Below are positions 25,060 through 32,140 of a stretch of DNA of 36,316 bases, one piece after another. Every line of letters begins with the position of its first letter. Position 1 is the first letter of the stretch. This stretch comes from Bacteroidota bacterium (GTDB taxonomy: Bacteria > Bacteroidota > Rhodothermia > Rhodothermales > UBA10348): the NCBI GenBank assembly GCA_027622005.1, contig JAQBZH010000022.1, positions 1 through 36,316 of the forward strand, in the 5' to 3' direction. The translations under genes were made by a program, and so were the position numbers. Under the pieces are notes generated by a model. It was given only the letters and a program-made list of their open reading frames with translations. It was not told the origin of the DNA and did no database searches.

Positions 25060-27144
25060 TTACTTCACCGTAAACATCGTCATCATGCCGGATTCTAGAT
25101 GCTCTGCGATGTGGCAATGCATCATCCAGTCTCCGGGATTCGTGAATTCGACCACGATGTCCGCGCTCATACCGGCCGGAATCAGGACGGTATCCTTCCA
25201 GACCAGATTGTCGGTAGGGCGACCGTTGTAATCCACCACGAGGAAGCGCTGCCCGTGAAGATGAATGGGGTGCTGCATGCCGTGCATGGCATCCCGCAGG
25301 TTGTGTATGCGGATTTTGGCTGTGGATCCCACGTCGAAGTGCCAGTGGACGTCCATGTTCTCCAAACCTGTGGACGGCTCCCGGATAACCCACTCCACTT
25401 CCCGGGCGGTTGCGCTCCAGTTCATCATGGGCATGGTGCCAGACCACTCGATTGGATGGAAATAGACTTGGTCTACCTTCATCACCCAATCCACCACCGG
25501 TACAAGACCCTCCGTCCTGAGAAGCAACTCCACTTCGTGGGTCGGCTCTACGTCTATCCACTCGCGAAATGGATCCATACCTGCCATCACATCGTGTCGC
25601 ACCACGGTTGTGTTCGCCCCGGCATCTGTGGGCGGACCTTCCACCGTGATGATGGCCAGCGTATCCCGTTCCGGGAAGAAGACCCCGGTGGTATGGTTCA
25701 GCGCCTGGACATGGTTGACCAGCGCGTAAGACCCAGGATCGGAGAATGCCATTTCCACGATGTAGCGCTCGGCGGGAGCGATGGGTACGCTTTCCACCCA
25801 TGTCTCCTGCTCAAACGCACCCAGGTCGGACGCCACCAGTTTCAGCGCCATTCCGTCCACCGACAGGTTCATGGTGCGTGTATTGGCCACATTGGTCAGG
25901 AACCAACGAACAGGTTCACCGGTGCGGGCATTCAATTCGACGCGTTGTTCGCCATTAACCAGCAACACGTTGCCGAAACGCCCCATGAGGGCGTAATTGG
26001 CCTCTTCCTGACCGTAAGGGACATTATCTGTCGGGGTCAGGGTAAGGTCGTCGAACACCAGGATTTCCTCTCGGGCCGTTCCCGTAAAGAGATCGGGCGA
26101 CCGGACAAGCATGTTGCCGTAGAGTCCCAGATCCTGCTGGATGTCCTCCCGGTGGTGCGGATGATACCAGTAGATGCCCGGATCGGGAAAGTGGACGGTA
26201 TAAACAAACGATCCTCCGGGCGGGACGGGATCCTGGGTAAGACCCGGCACCCCATCAAACCGGTTGTCATGCCTCAAGCCGTGCCAATGGATGGAGCTTT
26301 CGAAGGGCGTGTCATTGATAAAGGTCACCGTGATGGTGGTTGCTTGAGGGACGTCGATCAGGGGTCCGGGAATCTGACCGTTGTAACCCAGCATGATCAA
26401 GTCGCGTCCGGCCAGCCGCTTGCGAACAAAATGCGCCCTGAGCTCGAGGGAGTCTCCGTCAGCCATGGATCGGACGGATCGGGGCGCGGCGAGGGGTACC
26501 GTCATGGTCGAGTCGGGCAACCAGGGATTGACTGAGGGCTTCAGCCCCATCATGTAGGGCATCATGTCAATACGCGGATGCATGACCGGATGCGGCCACT
26601 CCTTCGCGGACATCTTGTCGCCTTCCCCGTGCACGTGCGTCTCGGCCGATTCCGTATAAGACGCCAGCTGGAACATGTCGTGCGGTTCCATCCGACTGGA
26701 CGGCGACCGTCCACGAAGAACGAGTGATCCTTTCCGCTGCTCTCCACCCAATTCGGCTTCGCGGCTGACGATGAGCATGAACTTGTTGAAGCTGATCTCC
26801 CCGACCTCATGGTGGCCGTTGCCCACCTCACCCAAGTTGATCACCGGATCCAGAGTCAGGGTCGACGCCCACAAGACATAATGACCTTCTCCACGACCGA
26901 GCTCGGGTAATCCATCGATATCCAGCAAAAGTTCGTATCGCTGGCGGCCCTCCCGGGTCACCGTCAGACCAAAAGGCGATGACGGGCGGGCCATTTCGAC
27001 GTGACCAAGGGCACCCAGGTAATCGCGGGTGGGAAGCAGCTGAATGCAATACAGCGACAGCTCCGTGCACTCCGGAACCGACTGGGCCGATGAGGTCGGT
27101 GGGGCCCACCCAAACGTCAGTAAAATGATCAGAACCCACTTCAT
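25060..27144 (-). CDS. Multicopper oxidase with N-terminal extension
   Basis: 694 residues from ATG 27144, which yields a signal peptide (about 1-22); a longer in-frame ATG at 27306 would hide it. The cupredoxin domains occupy about 240-694 and contain all four copper-binding motifs: HWHG (286-289), YHPHH (327-331), HPIHLH (625-630) and HCHIAEHLESGM (676-687). The last includes the type 1 Cys677 and a Met687 axial ligand. The active site thus looks complete. A 200-residue region before it (about 45-200) with strand-rich YELLLDIDGLP and GHYVLWASTL, then a His/Met stretch, is unusual for the family. Substrates could be cuprous ions, metals or phenolics. Neighbours: a secreted amidohydrolase downstream and the integron end upstream. 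GC-rich. Confidence 0.93.
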   Translation of the reverse strand: MKWVLIILLTFGWAPPTSSAQSVPECTELSLYCIQLLPTRDYLGALGHVEMARPSSPFGLTVTREGRQRYELLLDIDGLPELGRGEGHYVLWASTLTLDPVINLGEVGNGHHEVGEISFNKFMLIVSREAELGGEQRKGSLVLRGRSPSSRMEPHDMFQLASYTESAETHVHGEGDKMSAKEWPHPVMHPRIDMMPYMMGLKPSVNPWLPDSTMTVPLAAPRSVRSMADGDSLELRAHFVRKRLAGRDLIMLGYNGQIPGPLIDVPQATTITVTFINDTPFESSIHWHGLRHDNRFDGVPGLTQDPVPPGGSFVYTVHFPDPGIYWYHPHHREDIQQDLGLYGNMLVRSPDLFTGTAREEILVFDDLTLTPTDNVPYGQEEANYALMGRFGNVLLVNGEQRVELNARTGEPVRWFLTNVANTRTMNLSVDGMALKLVASDLGAFEQETWVESVPIAPAERYIVEMAFSDPGSYALVNHVQALNHTTGVFFPERDTLAIITVEGPPTDAGANTTVVRHDVMAGMDPFREWIDVEPTHEVELLLRTEGLVPVVDWVMKVDQVYFHPIEWSGTMPMMNWSATAREVEWVIREPSTGLENMDVHWHFDVGSTAKIRIHNLRDAMHGMQHPIHLHGQRFLVVDYNGRPTDNLVWKDTVLIPAGMSADIVVEFTNPGDWMMHCHIAEHLESGMMTMFTVK

Positions 27145-27327
27145 GACAGCCTGCCCTCGATCTGTGCAATGGAATCCCGCAATTCGAGGGTGATTGTCGA
27201 TGCTGTGAGAAGCACCGCGATACTCTTCCTGAACTCTTTCATGATTATGTCTTTGGCTTCCACATATAGGTTGGGGGGGTTTATACAAATCCTTCGGCTT
27301 CTCCATTTACTCGCCCTCCGGGCTTTT

Positions 27328-27359
27328 CAGTCGTGCGAGTCCGCAAAATGCGCCTTTTA
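27328..27359 (-). other. Degenerate or truncated attC after the DUF3995 cassette
   Basis: On the minus strand, directly after the DUF3995 stop, the sequence continues with a copy of the R''/L'' half of the attC at 27821-27951. The 16 bases CGGACTCGCACGACTG are identical in both (27328-27343 and 27917-27932), and AAGG, GCAT and TT align before them. The RYYYAAC core is changed to GTAAAA, and no GTTRRRY partner was found in the next 150 bases toward the multicopper oxidase. It reads as a half-site left at the end of the array. Confidence 0.65.
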
Positions 27360-27815
27360 CATCCCACGCCGAGCAACCCAAACGGAAAGAATAGCAATAA
27401 TTAAGCAAAGCGGACTAAATAACGTCGTGTCTAACTCTGCAAAGTAGGTGCCTTTTACATTCTTAAAAAAACCGACGTAGCGAAAGTCACCAATACAACG
27501 AAGGAAAAACACAGTGGCGATAGCCCAACTACCCCACTTTGAAAGGTTATATACGGGATGATTAGGATCCAGATCGAGGATTAATTGGCTCCTTATAGCG
27601 ATGATCATTGCGCAAGCTAACAGCAAAGTTGCTACGACGAGCGTTGCAACGATTCCAGGACGCGAAGTACCGTCCTCATGAGACCTAAAAATGTGTTCGC
27701 CATTCTCTTTAGTAGGAAATACGCCTTTCACCCCCCTCTGCCCTCCGGCGGCCCAGTAGAAATGAAAGGCGGATAGGACTATAAAAATCGACAAAAGTAG
27801 AATTCCTATTCTCAT
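27357..27815 (-). CDS. DUF3995 membrane protein, integron cassette
   Basis: 152 residues with four hydrophobic segments (about 4-24, 52-72, 92-108 and 128-147). It matches DUF3995: an N-terminal helix with FHFYWAAGGQRGVKGVFP (the (F/H)xxWAxGG motif), a polar loop, then helices with LSKWGSWAIATVFFLRCIGDFRYVGFF and a final helix. Function is unknown. The ATG lies only 11 bases after the recombination point, so there is little room for its own promoter, and expression is likely driven from upstream (cassette promoter Pc or read-through from the toxin cassette). The TAA stop lies in the degenerate attC, as is common in cassettes. Confidence 0.9.
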   Translation of the reverse strand: MRIGILLLSIFIVLSAFHFYWAAGGQRGVKGVFPTKENGEHIFRSHEDGTSRPGIVATLVVATLLLACAMIIAIRSQLILDLDPNHPVYNLSKWGSWAIATVFFLRCIGDFRYVGFFKNVKGTYFAELDTTLFSPLCLIIAILSVWVARRGM

Positions 27816-27820
27816 TCTTA

Positions 27821-27951
27821 ATCTAACTAGAGCAGATAACGGCTGGGGGATTTACCTCGACGGTCGGCGAGCGAGCGCTCACCTTACAGAAAGTAACTGT
27901 TTCAAACCAACTCAGCCAGTCGTGCGAGTCCGTAACATGCCCTTGTTAGAC
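27821..27951 (-). other. attC recombination site between cassettes
   Basis: 131 bases. Read on the minus strand it begins with R'' GTCTAAC (27951-27945) and ends with R' GTTAGAT (27827-27821), the RYYYAAC/GTTRRRY consensus of integron attC sites. Inside, GGGCATGTTACGG near R'' is imperfectly complementary to CCGTTATCTGCTC near R', with unpaired bases as expected for the extrahelical bases of a folded bottom strand. The site starts 11 bases after the toxin stop and ends 5 bases before the DUF3995 start codon. Length lies within the known attC range. Confidence 0.8.
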
Positions 27952-27962
27952 TGCGAAAGACA

Positions 27963-28253
27963 TTATCTAGACTTCCAATGATCGGGATGCTGCCGCTGAT
28001 GCCCAACCGTCAAAATGAGGATCCGGTCAGATTCTACCCTATAAATCAAAACAAATGGGAATCGCCGAACGATTATTCTTCGATTACCATCCCCCACTTC
28101 CATACCAATATGCGGGGAGCCGGAAATCAACTCTACTGCCGCATCTACTTCCGATAAAAATGATCGAGCAAGGGTCGGTGATTGTTCAGAATAATACCTG
28201 GTTGCTGATCGAAAATCTTCAGAGGCCCATGACGAATACGTGACGTCCATCAC
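27963..28253 (-). CDS. RelE/ParE-family toxin
   Basis: 96 residues from a GTG (28253), or 95 from the ATG directly after it (28250). It matches the RelE/ParE superfamily toxins: the helix VTYSSWASEDFRSATRYYSEQSPTLARSFLSEVDAAVELI, then the strand core GMEVGDGNRRIIVRRFPFVLIYRVESDRILILTVGHQRQHPDHW, with the typical ending H(x)R(x)P. ParE members poison gyrase while RelE members cut mRNA in the ribosome; the activity here cannot be assigned. Its start overlaps the stop of the antitoxin gene (TGA within GTGATG), the standard coupled arrangement. It forms the second gene of the first cassette and is followed 11 bases later by attC. Confidence 0.9.
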   Translation of the reverse strand: MMDVTYSSWASEDFRSATRYYSEQSPTLARSFLSEVDAAVELISGSPHIGMEVGDGNRRIIVRRFPFVLIYRVESDRILILTVGHQRQHPDHWKSR

Positions 28254-28471
28254 AGGTTGAACTCTTTTCGGATTGCAGCCATCACTGATGAGGCTGAGAC
28301 AACACTGCCCTCACCATTCAAATAAGCTTGATATCTACGGTCGGCTTCTAGGATCCAAGCCTTTTCTATATCTGTTTCTTCGTCAAGGCTAGCAATCAAC
28401 CGCTCTGCGAGTTGTGCTCGTACGGAACGGGGAAGTTTTAATATTTCTGCTTCAAGATGTGCGGTCGTCAT
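28250..28471 (-). CDS. Addiction-module antitoxin
   Basis: 73 residues. It resembles the small addiction-module component family that pairs with RelE/ParE toxins: an N-terminal helix-rich region MTTAHLEAEILKLPRSVRAQLAERLIASLDEETDIEKAWILEADRR with the LxxxxRxxLAxxLIxSL pattern, and a C-terminal toxin-binding segment around YQAYLNGEGSVVSASSVMAAIRKEF. It neutralises the toxin and probably represses its own promoter, which must lie in the 80-base cassette leader upstream (28472-28550) or in the integron platform. It is the first gene of the cassette next to the presumed attI. Confidence 0.87.
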   Translation of the reverse strand: MTTAHLEAEILKLPRSVRAQLAERLIASLDEETDIEKAWILEADRRYQAYLNGEGSVVSASSVMAAIRKEFNL

Positions 28472-28885
28472 AACTCTATCTCAAAATTTGGCTTGGGGAT
28501 AGTAACGAGATCGTTCACGAATTGCTCCCAAGATTACAGAAGCAGTCTAACATGGATTATACGGCCAGACTCGCTTTCAGAATATCGCTGAAGGGCTGGC
28601 TAGCCGTACTCTTAGTCTAGTTGTTGTGATATTAACTTACAACTCTTCAAACTGCTAAATTTGGCCTTGAGGAGCTTTTTGGTTCCTGTTTTCGACATTT
28701 AATATCAACTAAGCGCCACGATCTAAATTCTAGATATTGCCCGTCTCGAAGGGCGCTTACCAATTGAAATAATTCCTGATATCAAAGTCATACTTTCGCC
28801 CAAAAAAATTGCGTGATATCACACTTTGGAAAATAGGTTATGAAATTGCAGGGGCTGCGTCTTTGTTTAAAGACTCAACACGCCC
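28472..28885. promoter_or_regulatory. Integron platform: cassette leader, putative attI, divergent promoters
   Basis: This 414-base stretch has no gene. On the minus strand GTTAGAC (28551-28545) is the likely attI/cassette junction. Toward intI there are TGATATTAA (28627-28635), its inverse TTAATATCA (28699-28707), the palindrome TGATATCA (28777-28784) and GTGATATCAC (28813-28822). A nested pair of inverted repeats is TAAGCGCC/GGCGCTTA (28710-28717, 28752-28759) enclosing ATCTA/TAGAT (28721-28735). These could be IntI or regulator binding sites. No confident -35/-10 pair or LexA box was recognised. Confidence 0.5.
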
Positions 28886-29851
28886 ATGACAACTACCCCG
28901 CGTCGGGGACAACTAGTCCGTGACATTCGAACGACCTGTCGAAGGAGAAACCTAGCCATGACTACAGAGCGACTGTACCTGAATTGGATTAAACGATTTA
29001 TTAGGTTCAATCAGACGAAACATCCCATGGCCATGGGTGCAGCAGAAGTGGCTGGGTATCTGGATCACCTGGCAACGAAACGTCACGTGGCGGCATCGAC
29101 CCAGAACCAGGCATTTAATGCTTTGGTCTTTCTGTATCGTGATGTTCTTGGGACAAACCTGACCGAATTGGATGATTTTGTGAGGGCACGGAAACCCAAA
29201 CGGCTCCCAGTTGTGCTTTCCCGTCAAGAGGTTCGCTTAGTCCTTTCTTTTATGAAAGGAACAACAGGGCTTGCCGCTCGCCTGTTGTACGGCGCTGGCC
29301 TTCGAGTGTCCGAAGCCTTGACGTTAAGAGTCAAAGACATCGACTTTGAATACGGAATCGTTAATTTACAGGCCGCAAAGGGCCAAAAAGATCGCGTAAC
29401 GGTACTTCCTGATCTACTCAAGACTCCGCTGTCCACGCATCTGGGGCGAGTCAAAGGGATTCATAACGAAGATATCGAGGCTGGATATGGCCATGTCCCA
29501 CTTCCTTATGCCTACGATCGTAAGTCGACAACGGCCGCGACTGATTGGGCCTGGCAATATGTATTTCCCAGCAGGCGGCTAACAATCAACACGTCAACCG
29601 GAGAAACCGCGCGCCATCACATTGCCAATAGTACGGTCCAAAAAGCGTTTAAATCGGCATTAAAAAACGCTGGGATTCCCAAAAAAGCGTCCTGTCATAC
29701 ACTCCGGCACAGCTTTGCAACCCACCTTCTCGAGACCGGCTCCGATATCCGAACAGTCCAGGAGTTGTTGGGACACAAAGACTTAAGAACAACTATGATC
29801 TATACACACGTATTAAATCGGGGTATTTCTGTTCGAAGTCCTCTCGACTAG
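28886..29851 (+). CDS. intI: Integron integrase (tyrosine recombinase)
   Basis: 321 residues, the usual IntI length. It recombines attC and attI sites. The N-terminal SAM-like domain (about 10-95) precedes the catalytic domain with all tyrosine-recombinase residues: Arg140 (GAGLRVSEAL), the beta-hairpin Lys (AAKGQKDR, about 165-168), His271 and Arg274 (CHTLRHSF), His297 (LLGHKD) and nucleophile Tyr306 (MIYTHVLNRG). The region at about 187-227 (HLGRVKGIHNEDIEAGYGHV through ATDWAWQYVFPS) is the extra domain diagnostic of IntI, absent from XerC/XerD. The end NRGISVRSPLD is also typical of IntI. It is transcribed divergently from the cassettes. No truncation or frameshift is seen, so it is potentially active. 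Confidence 0.95.
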   Translation: MTTTPRRGQLVRDIRTTCRRRNLAMTTERLYLNWIKRFIRFNQTKHPMAMGAAEVAGYLDHLATKRHVAASTQNQAFNALVFLYRDVLGTNLTELDDFVRARKPKRLPVVLSRQEVRLVLSFMKGTTGLAARLLYGAGLRVSEALTLRVKDIDFEYGIVNLQAAKGQKDRVTVLPDLLKTPLSTHLGRVKGIHNEDIEAGYGHVPLPYAYDRKSTTAATDWAWQYVFPSRRLTINTSTGETARHHIANSTVQKAFKSALKNAGIPKKASCHTLRHSFATHLLETGSDIRTVQELLGHKDLRTTMIYTHVLNRGISVRSPLD

Positions 29852-29895
29852 TCAAGGAAAGAGGATGTACTAACAAGGTCAGCGTCGTGAGTGAT

Positions 29896-30402
29896 TCACT
29901 TCAGTTCAGCCAGTAAATCATCCAAATCCAGCCGATAAGTCCCCATTTGCAGCTCACCATCCGCAGATCTAGGCCATTCATCTTCGGGTAAATCCCAACA
30001 CAACTCAACGCCGTTCTGATCGGGGTCGCGCAGGTACAAGGCGTGACTCACGCCGTGGTCGCTCGCCCCGTCCAGCCGGATTCCGGCGCCCTTAAGGCGG
30101 CGAAGCGCATCGGCCAATTCGCGCCGGGTTGGGTACAAAATGGCAAGGTGAAAAAGTCCGGTCGTACCCCGCGCCGGGGGATGTCCGTCTGCACTTTCCC
30201 ACGTGTTGAGTCCGATGTGGTGATGGTATCCACCTGCAGCAATAAACGCGGCACTGTCGCCCACGCGTTGTTTCAGCTCAAAACCCAGCACGCCGCAATA
30301 AAAACCTAGCGAACGGTCCAAATCCGCCACCTTTAAGTGGACGTGCCCTATTCGGACACCGGGATGGATCGGTAGGTCGCTTGCCGCAGAACGAGTACCC
30401 AT
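29896..30402 (-). CDS. VOC protein, CatE-like dioxygenase/glyoxalase
   Basis: 168 residues. First VOC repeat: IGHVHLKVADLDRSLGFYCGVLGFELKQRVGDSAAFIAAGGYHHHIGLNTW; second: GLFHLAILYPTRRELADALRRLKGAGIRLDGASDHGVSHALYLRDPDQNGVELCWD. Metal-ligand candidates are His in GHVHLKV, His in LFHLAI and Glu in GVELCW, so the iron or manganese site of the extradiol dioxygenase-like branch looks intact. The GYHHHIGLNTW strand is typical of CatE/YfiE-like proteins, presumed catechol 2,3-dioxygenases. The substrate is not determined. Its start codon directly abuts the stop of the upstream peptidase gene (no gap), suggesting co-transcription. It converges with intI, 44 bases away. Confidence 0.9.
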   Translation of the reverse strand: MGTRSAASDLPIHPGVRIGHVHLKVADLDRSLGFYCGVLGFELKQRVGDSAAFIAAGGYHHHIGLNTWESADGHPPARGTTGLFHLAILYPTRRELADALRRLKGAGIRLDGASDHGVSHALYLRDPDQNGVELCWDLPEDEWPRSADGELQMGTYRLDLDDLLAELK

Positions 30403-32109
30403 CTAGTTTCCGCGGCCTACAACACTCAAACCCTGCTCAAACACAATATCAACAGGGATGCCGGCGTCTGACAACCTATCCAGGTCCGCTTGAAGCTGCG
30501 AACCTACTTGTCCATAGGTGTCTACGAAAGCTCCAACTGCGTTGTAGTCTCCGACTCCTTGAAGCTTGAGAATCGTCTCAGAAAGTGCTGCCATGGCTAG
30601 TTCCATCTTCTCAAAATCGACCCGATACGTTCCAGAATCGGCGTCTCTCGCGAAAGCGCCCATCTCTTGGAAGAAATTAAACCGGATCATATTGGCTTTC
30701 CCGTGGGCGCTGGAAGCCCCAAATCGCACCGACCGGAAAATACCGGCCATAAATGTCACCATGTGGTCCGATGGATTGGCTTCATAGTCCTTGGAATTAA
30801 TGAGACTCAGCACCATGTAAAGCCCTAAAATGTCGGCTTTGCCTTCTTCGAGCGCTGAAGCATGTTCCTTTAAGGCTTCCCGGACGGTCCCTTTTCCGGT
30901 GATGGTGTTTTTGATTCCCAATCCGTGCGCCACTTCGTGAAACATCGTGTTACCGAAAAAGGCGTCAAAGGAAATATTTCCGCGCTGATCTTCCGCAATC
31001 AATTGATCGGCAATCGGGACAAGGATCTTATCAAATTTGGCCTGCATCGAGTTCTTAAGTTGCAGACGACGCGTTCCGCGCGATAGCTGAACTTCTTCAT
31101 CATTCGGGAGATTGATGGCTATCGTCTTTGAGCCGGCGTTCGTGTCGCCGGCGTAATAAATCACGTCGTAGGCGTTCAGGTCCGAGTCCGTACCCGGCAT
31201 TTCCTGTTTATAGGCGTCAGGAACGGGAAGACCTACTTGCAGCTGGGGTAGAAGGGCAGCGTATCTCGACAAGCGCTCACTCCAAGCCATGTCTTTGATC
31301 AACACGTAGGCCTCAGCTGCCGCTTTTTGTCCAAAAAGGGCATCTTCATACGTCTCGATAGGACCAATAACCATTTCGATCCGATTGGTTTTCATGTCCA
31401 TCCACGCAAAATCGCTGGCTTGATAGTCGGATGATAAAAGCGCATCCGCCCGAAGCGCGAGATAGTTTTTCAATCCGGGATCGTCCGCAAATTCGGCGGC
31501 GGCTCTCAAGTGAGCTGCGGCGTTTTCCATTTGCTGTCCGAACGCTTCGTGGTAAGGAATGGACTTTAACTTTTCGTCTGAATCGCGAACTACAACGGTG
31601 TATAGGTCCGCAAGGGTCGGGTCGAGAAGAACCGCCGTTTCGAATTCAGATTTGGACATATCCGCCGGATAGAGGTTGGCTCCGAATGGTTTCGGTCCAA
31701 AACCCTCGGCAAACGGAGCATTTCCGTCAATCCGATCCCACGGGCCGTAGTTGATCTTGGCAAACTCGCGAATGGCTGGATCTTCTATGGATGATAATAG
31801 AGCCTCCTTGTCACCATACGCCTGAAGCCAGAAGACCTCGTCCATTTCTGCGGCTGCCGCGAATAAATGAGGCAGCATTTTGCACTCATTTTCGCTCAAA
31901 ACGGACAGGTCCGTCGTGAGAGCAAATGACGTGTATTTAGAAAGCAGATCCCGTCCGAATCCTGAGCCTTCGGTCATGGTTACGTTGATGCTGTTCATGG
32001 TGCCTCCCTCGGCCAGATGCGTTGCGCAGTCAAAAGTAATAGTCGATTCACGGGCACAACCTGACAGAATAATGGCTGCACAGGCAACAAAAAGTGCTGT
32101 AATTCTCAT
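30403..32109 (-). CDS. M49-like zinc peptidase lipoprotein
   Basis: 568 residues from ATG 32109 (a GTG at 32118 would add three). A lipoprotein signal is present: IILSGC with Cys18. The zinc site is readable: HEVAHGLG (His391, Glu392, His395) and, after a loop, LEEGKADILGLY (Glu421/422), the third-ligand motif in the style of dipeptidyl-peptidase III (family M49), whose members use an HExxxH or HExxH site plus EE(C/G)xA(E/D). The upstream part (about 80-330) is helical with PAIREFAKINYGPWDR and YGPWDRIDGNAPF, the substrate-binding lobe of this group. It is likely a surface- or periplasm-facing oligopeptidase. It ends where the VOC gene begins. Confidence 0.88.
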   Translation of the reverse strand: MRITALFVACAAIILSGCARESTITFDCATHLAEGGTMNSINVTMTEGSGFGRDLLSKYTSFALTTDLSVLSENECKMLPHLFAAAAEMDEVFWLQAYGDKEALLSSIEDPAIREFAKINYGPWDRIDGNAPFAEGFGPKPFGANLYPADMSKSEFETAVLLDPTLADLYTVVVRDSDEKLKSIPYHEAFGQQMENAAAHLRAAAEFADDPGLKNYLALRADALLSSDYQASDFAWMDMKTNRIEMVIGPIETYEDALFGQKAAAEAYVLIKDMAWSERLSRYAALLPQLQVGLPVPDAYKQEMPGTDSDLNAYDVIYYAGDTNAGSKTIAINLPNDEEVQLSRGTRRLQLKNSMQAKFDKILVPIADQLIAEDQRGNISFDAFFGNTMFHEVAHGLGIKNTITGKGTVREALKEHASALEEGKADILGLYMVLSLINSKDYEANPSDHMVTFMAGIFRSVRFGASSAHGKANMIRFNFFQEMGAFARDADSGTYRVDFEKMELAMAALSETILKLQGVGDYNAVGAFVDTYGQVGSQLQADLDRLSDAGIPVDIVFEQGLSVVGRGN

Positions 32110-32140
32110 GGTGGTCACTGGGCCTTGGCCCTTTTTTAGT

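Larger units (their letters stand above)
27328..29851. mobile_element. Chromosomal integron: intI plus two-cassette array
   Basis: The element comprises a plus-strand integron integrase (28886-29851) and a divergent minus-strand array. Cassette 1 runs from about 28550 down to 27827 (724 bases) and holds an antitoxin-toxin pair; cassette 2 starts at 27826 and holds a DUF3995 gene followed by a degenerate attC. Divergent orientation of intI and cassettes is the usual integron architecture. The boundaries follow the G^TTRRRY recombination rule at GTTAGAC (28551-28545) and GTTAGAT (27827-27821) on the minus strand. Full attI limits were not resolved. Confidence 0.85.

Noticed and set aside
24875-25801. 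A 308-codon frame on the minus strand overlapping the 3' end of the oxidase and the amidohydrolase start
   Set aside because: It is an out-of-frame reading of the oxidase gene (Arg/Gly/His-rich, no domain).
25099-26535. A 478-codon open frame on the plus strand, opposite the multicopper oxidase
   Set aside because: It is antisense to a gene with complete copper-binding motifs, is rich in His/Arg/Gly as expected from a GC-rich reverse frame, and matches no family.
28873-28879. ACTCAAC just before the intI start fits RYYYAAC
   Set aside because: A seven-base degenerate match is expected by chance; the GTCTAAC at 28545 matches the attC end exactly and is adjacent to the first cassette.
28552-28885. 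LexA box controlling intI
   Set aside because: No CTGT-N8-ACAG-type palindrome was seen; only GATATC-type boxes are present.
29870-29878. CTAACAAGG after the intI stop, identical to nine bases of the attC R'' end
   Set aside because: The first consensus base does not fit RYYYAAC, no GTTRRRY partner was found, and the match is too short to call an orphan attC.
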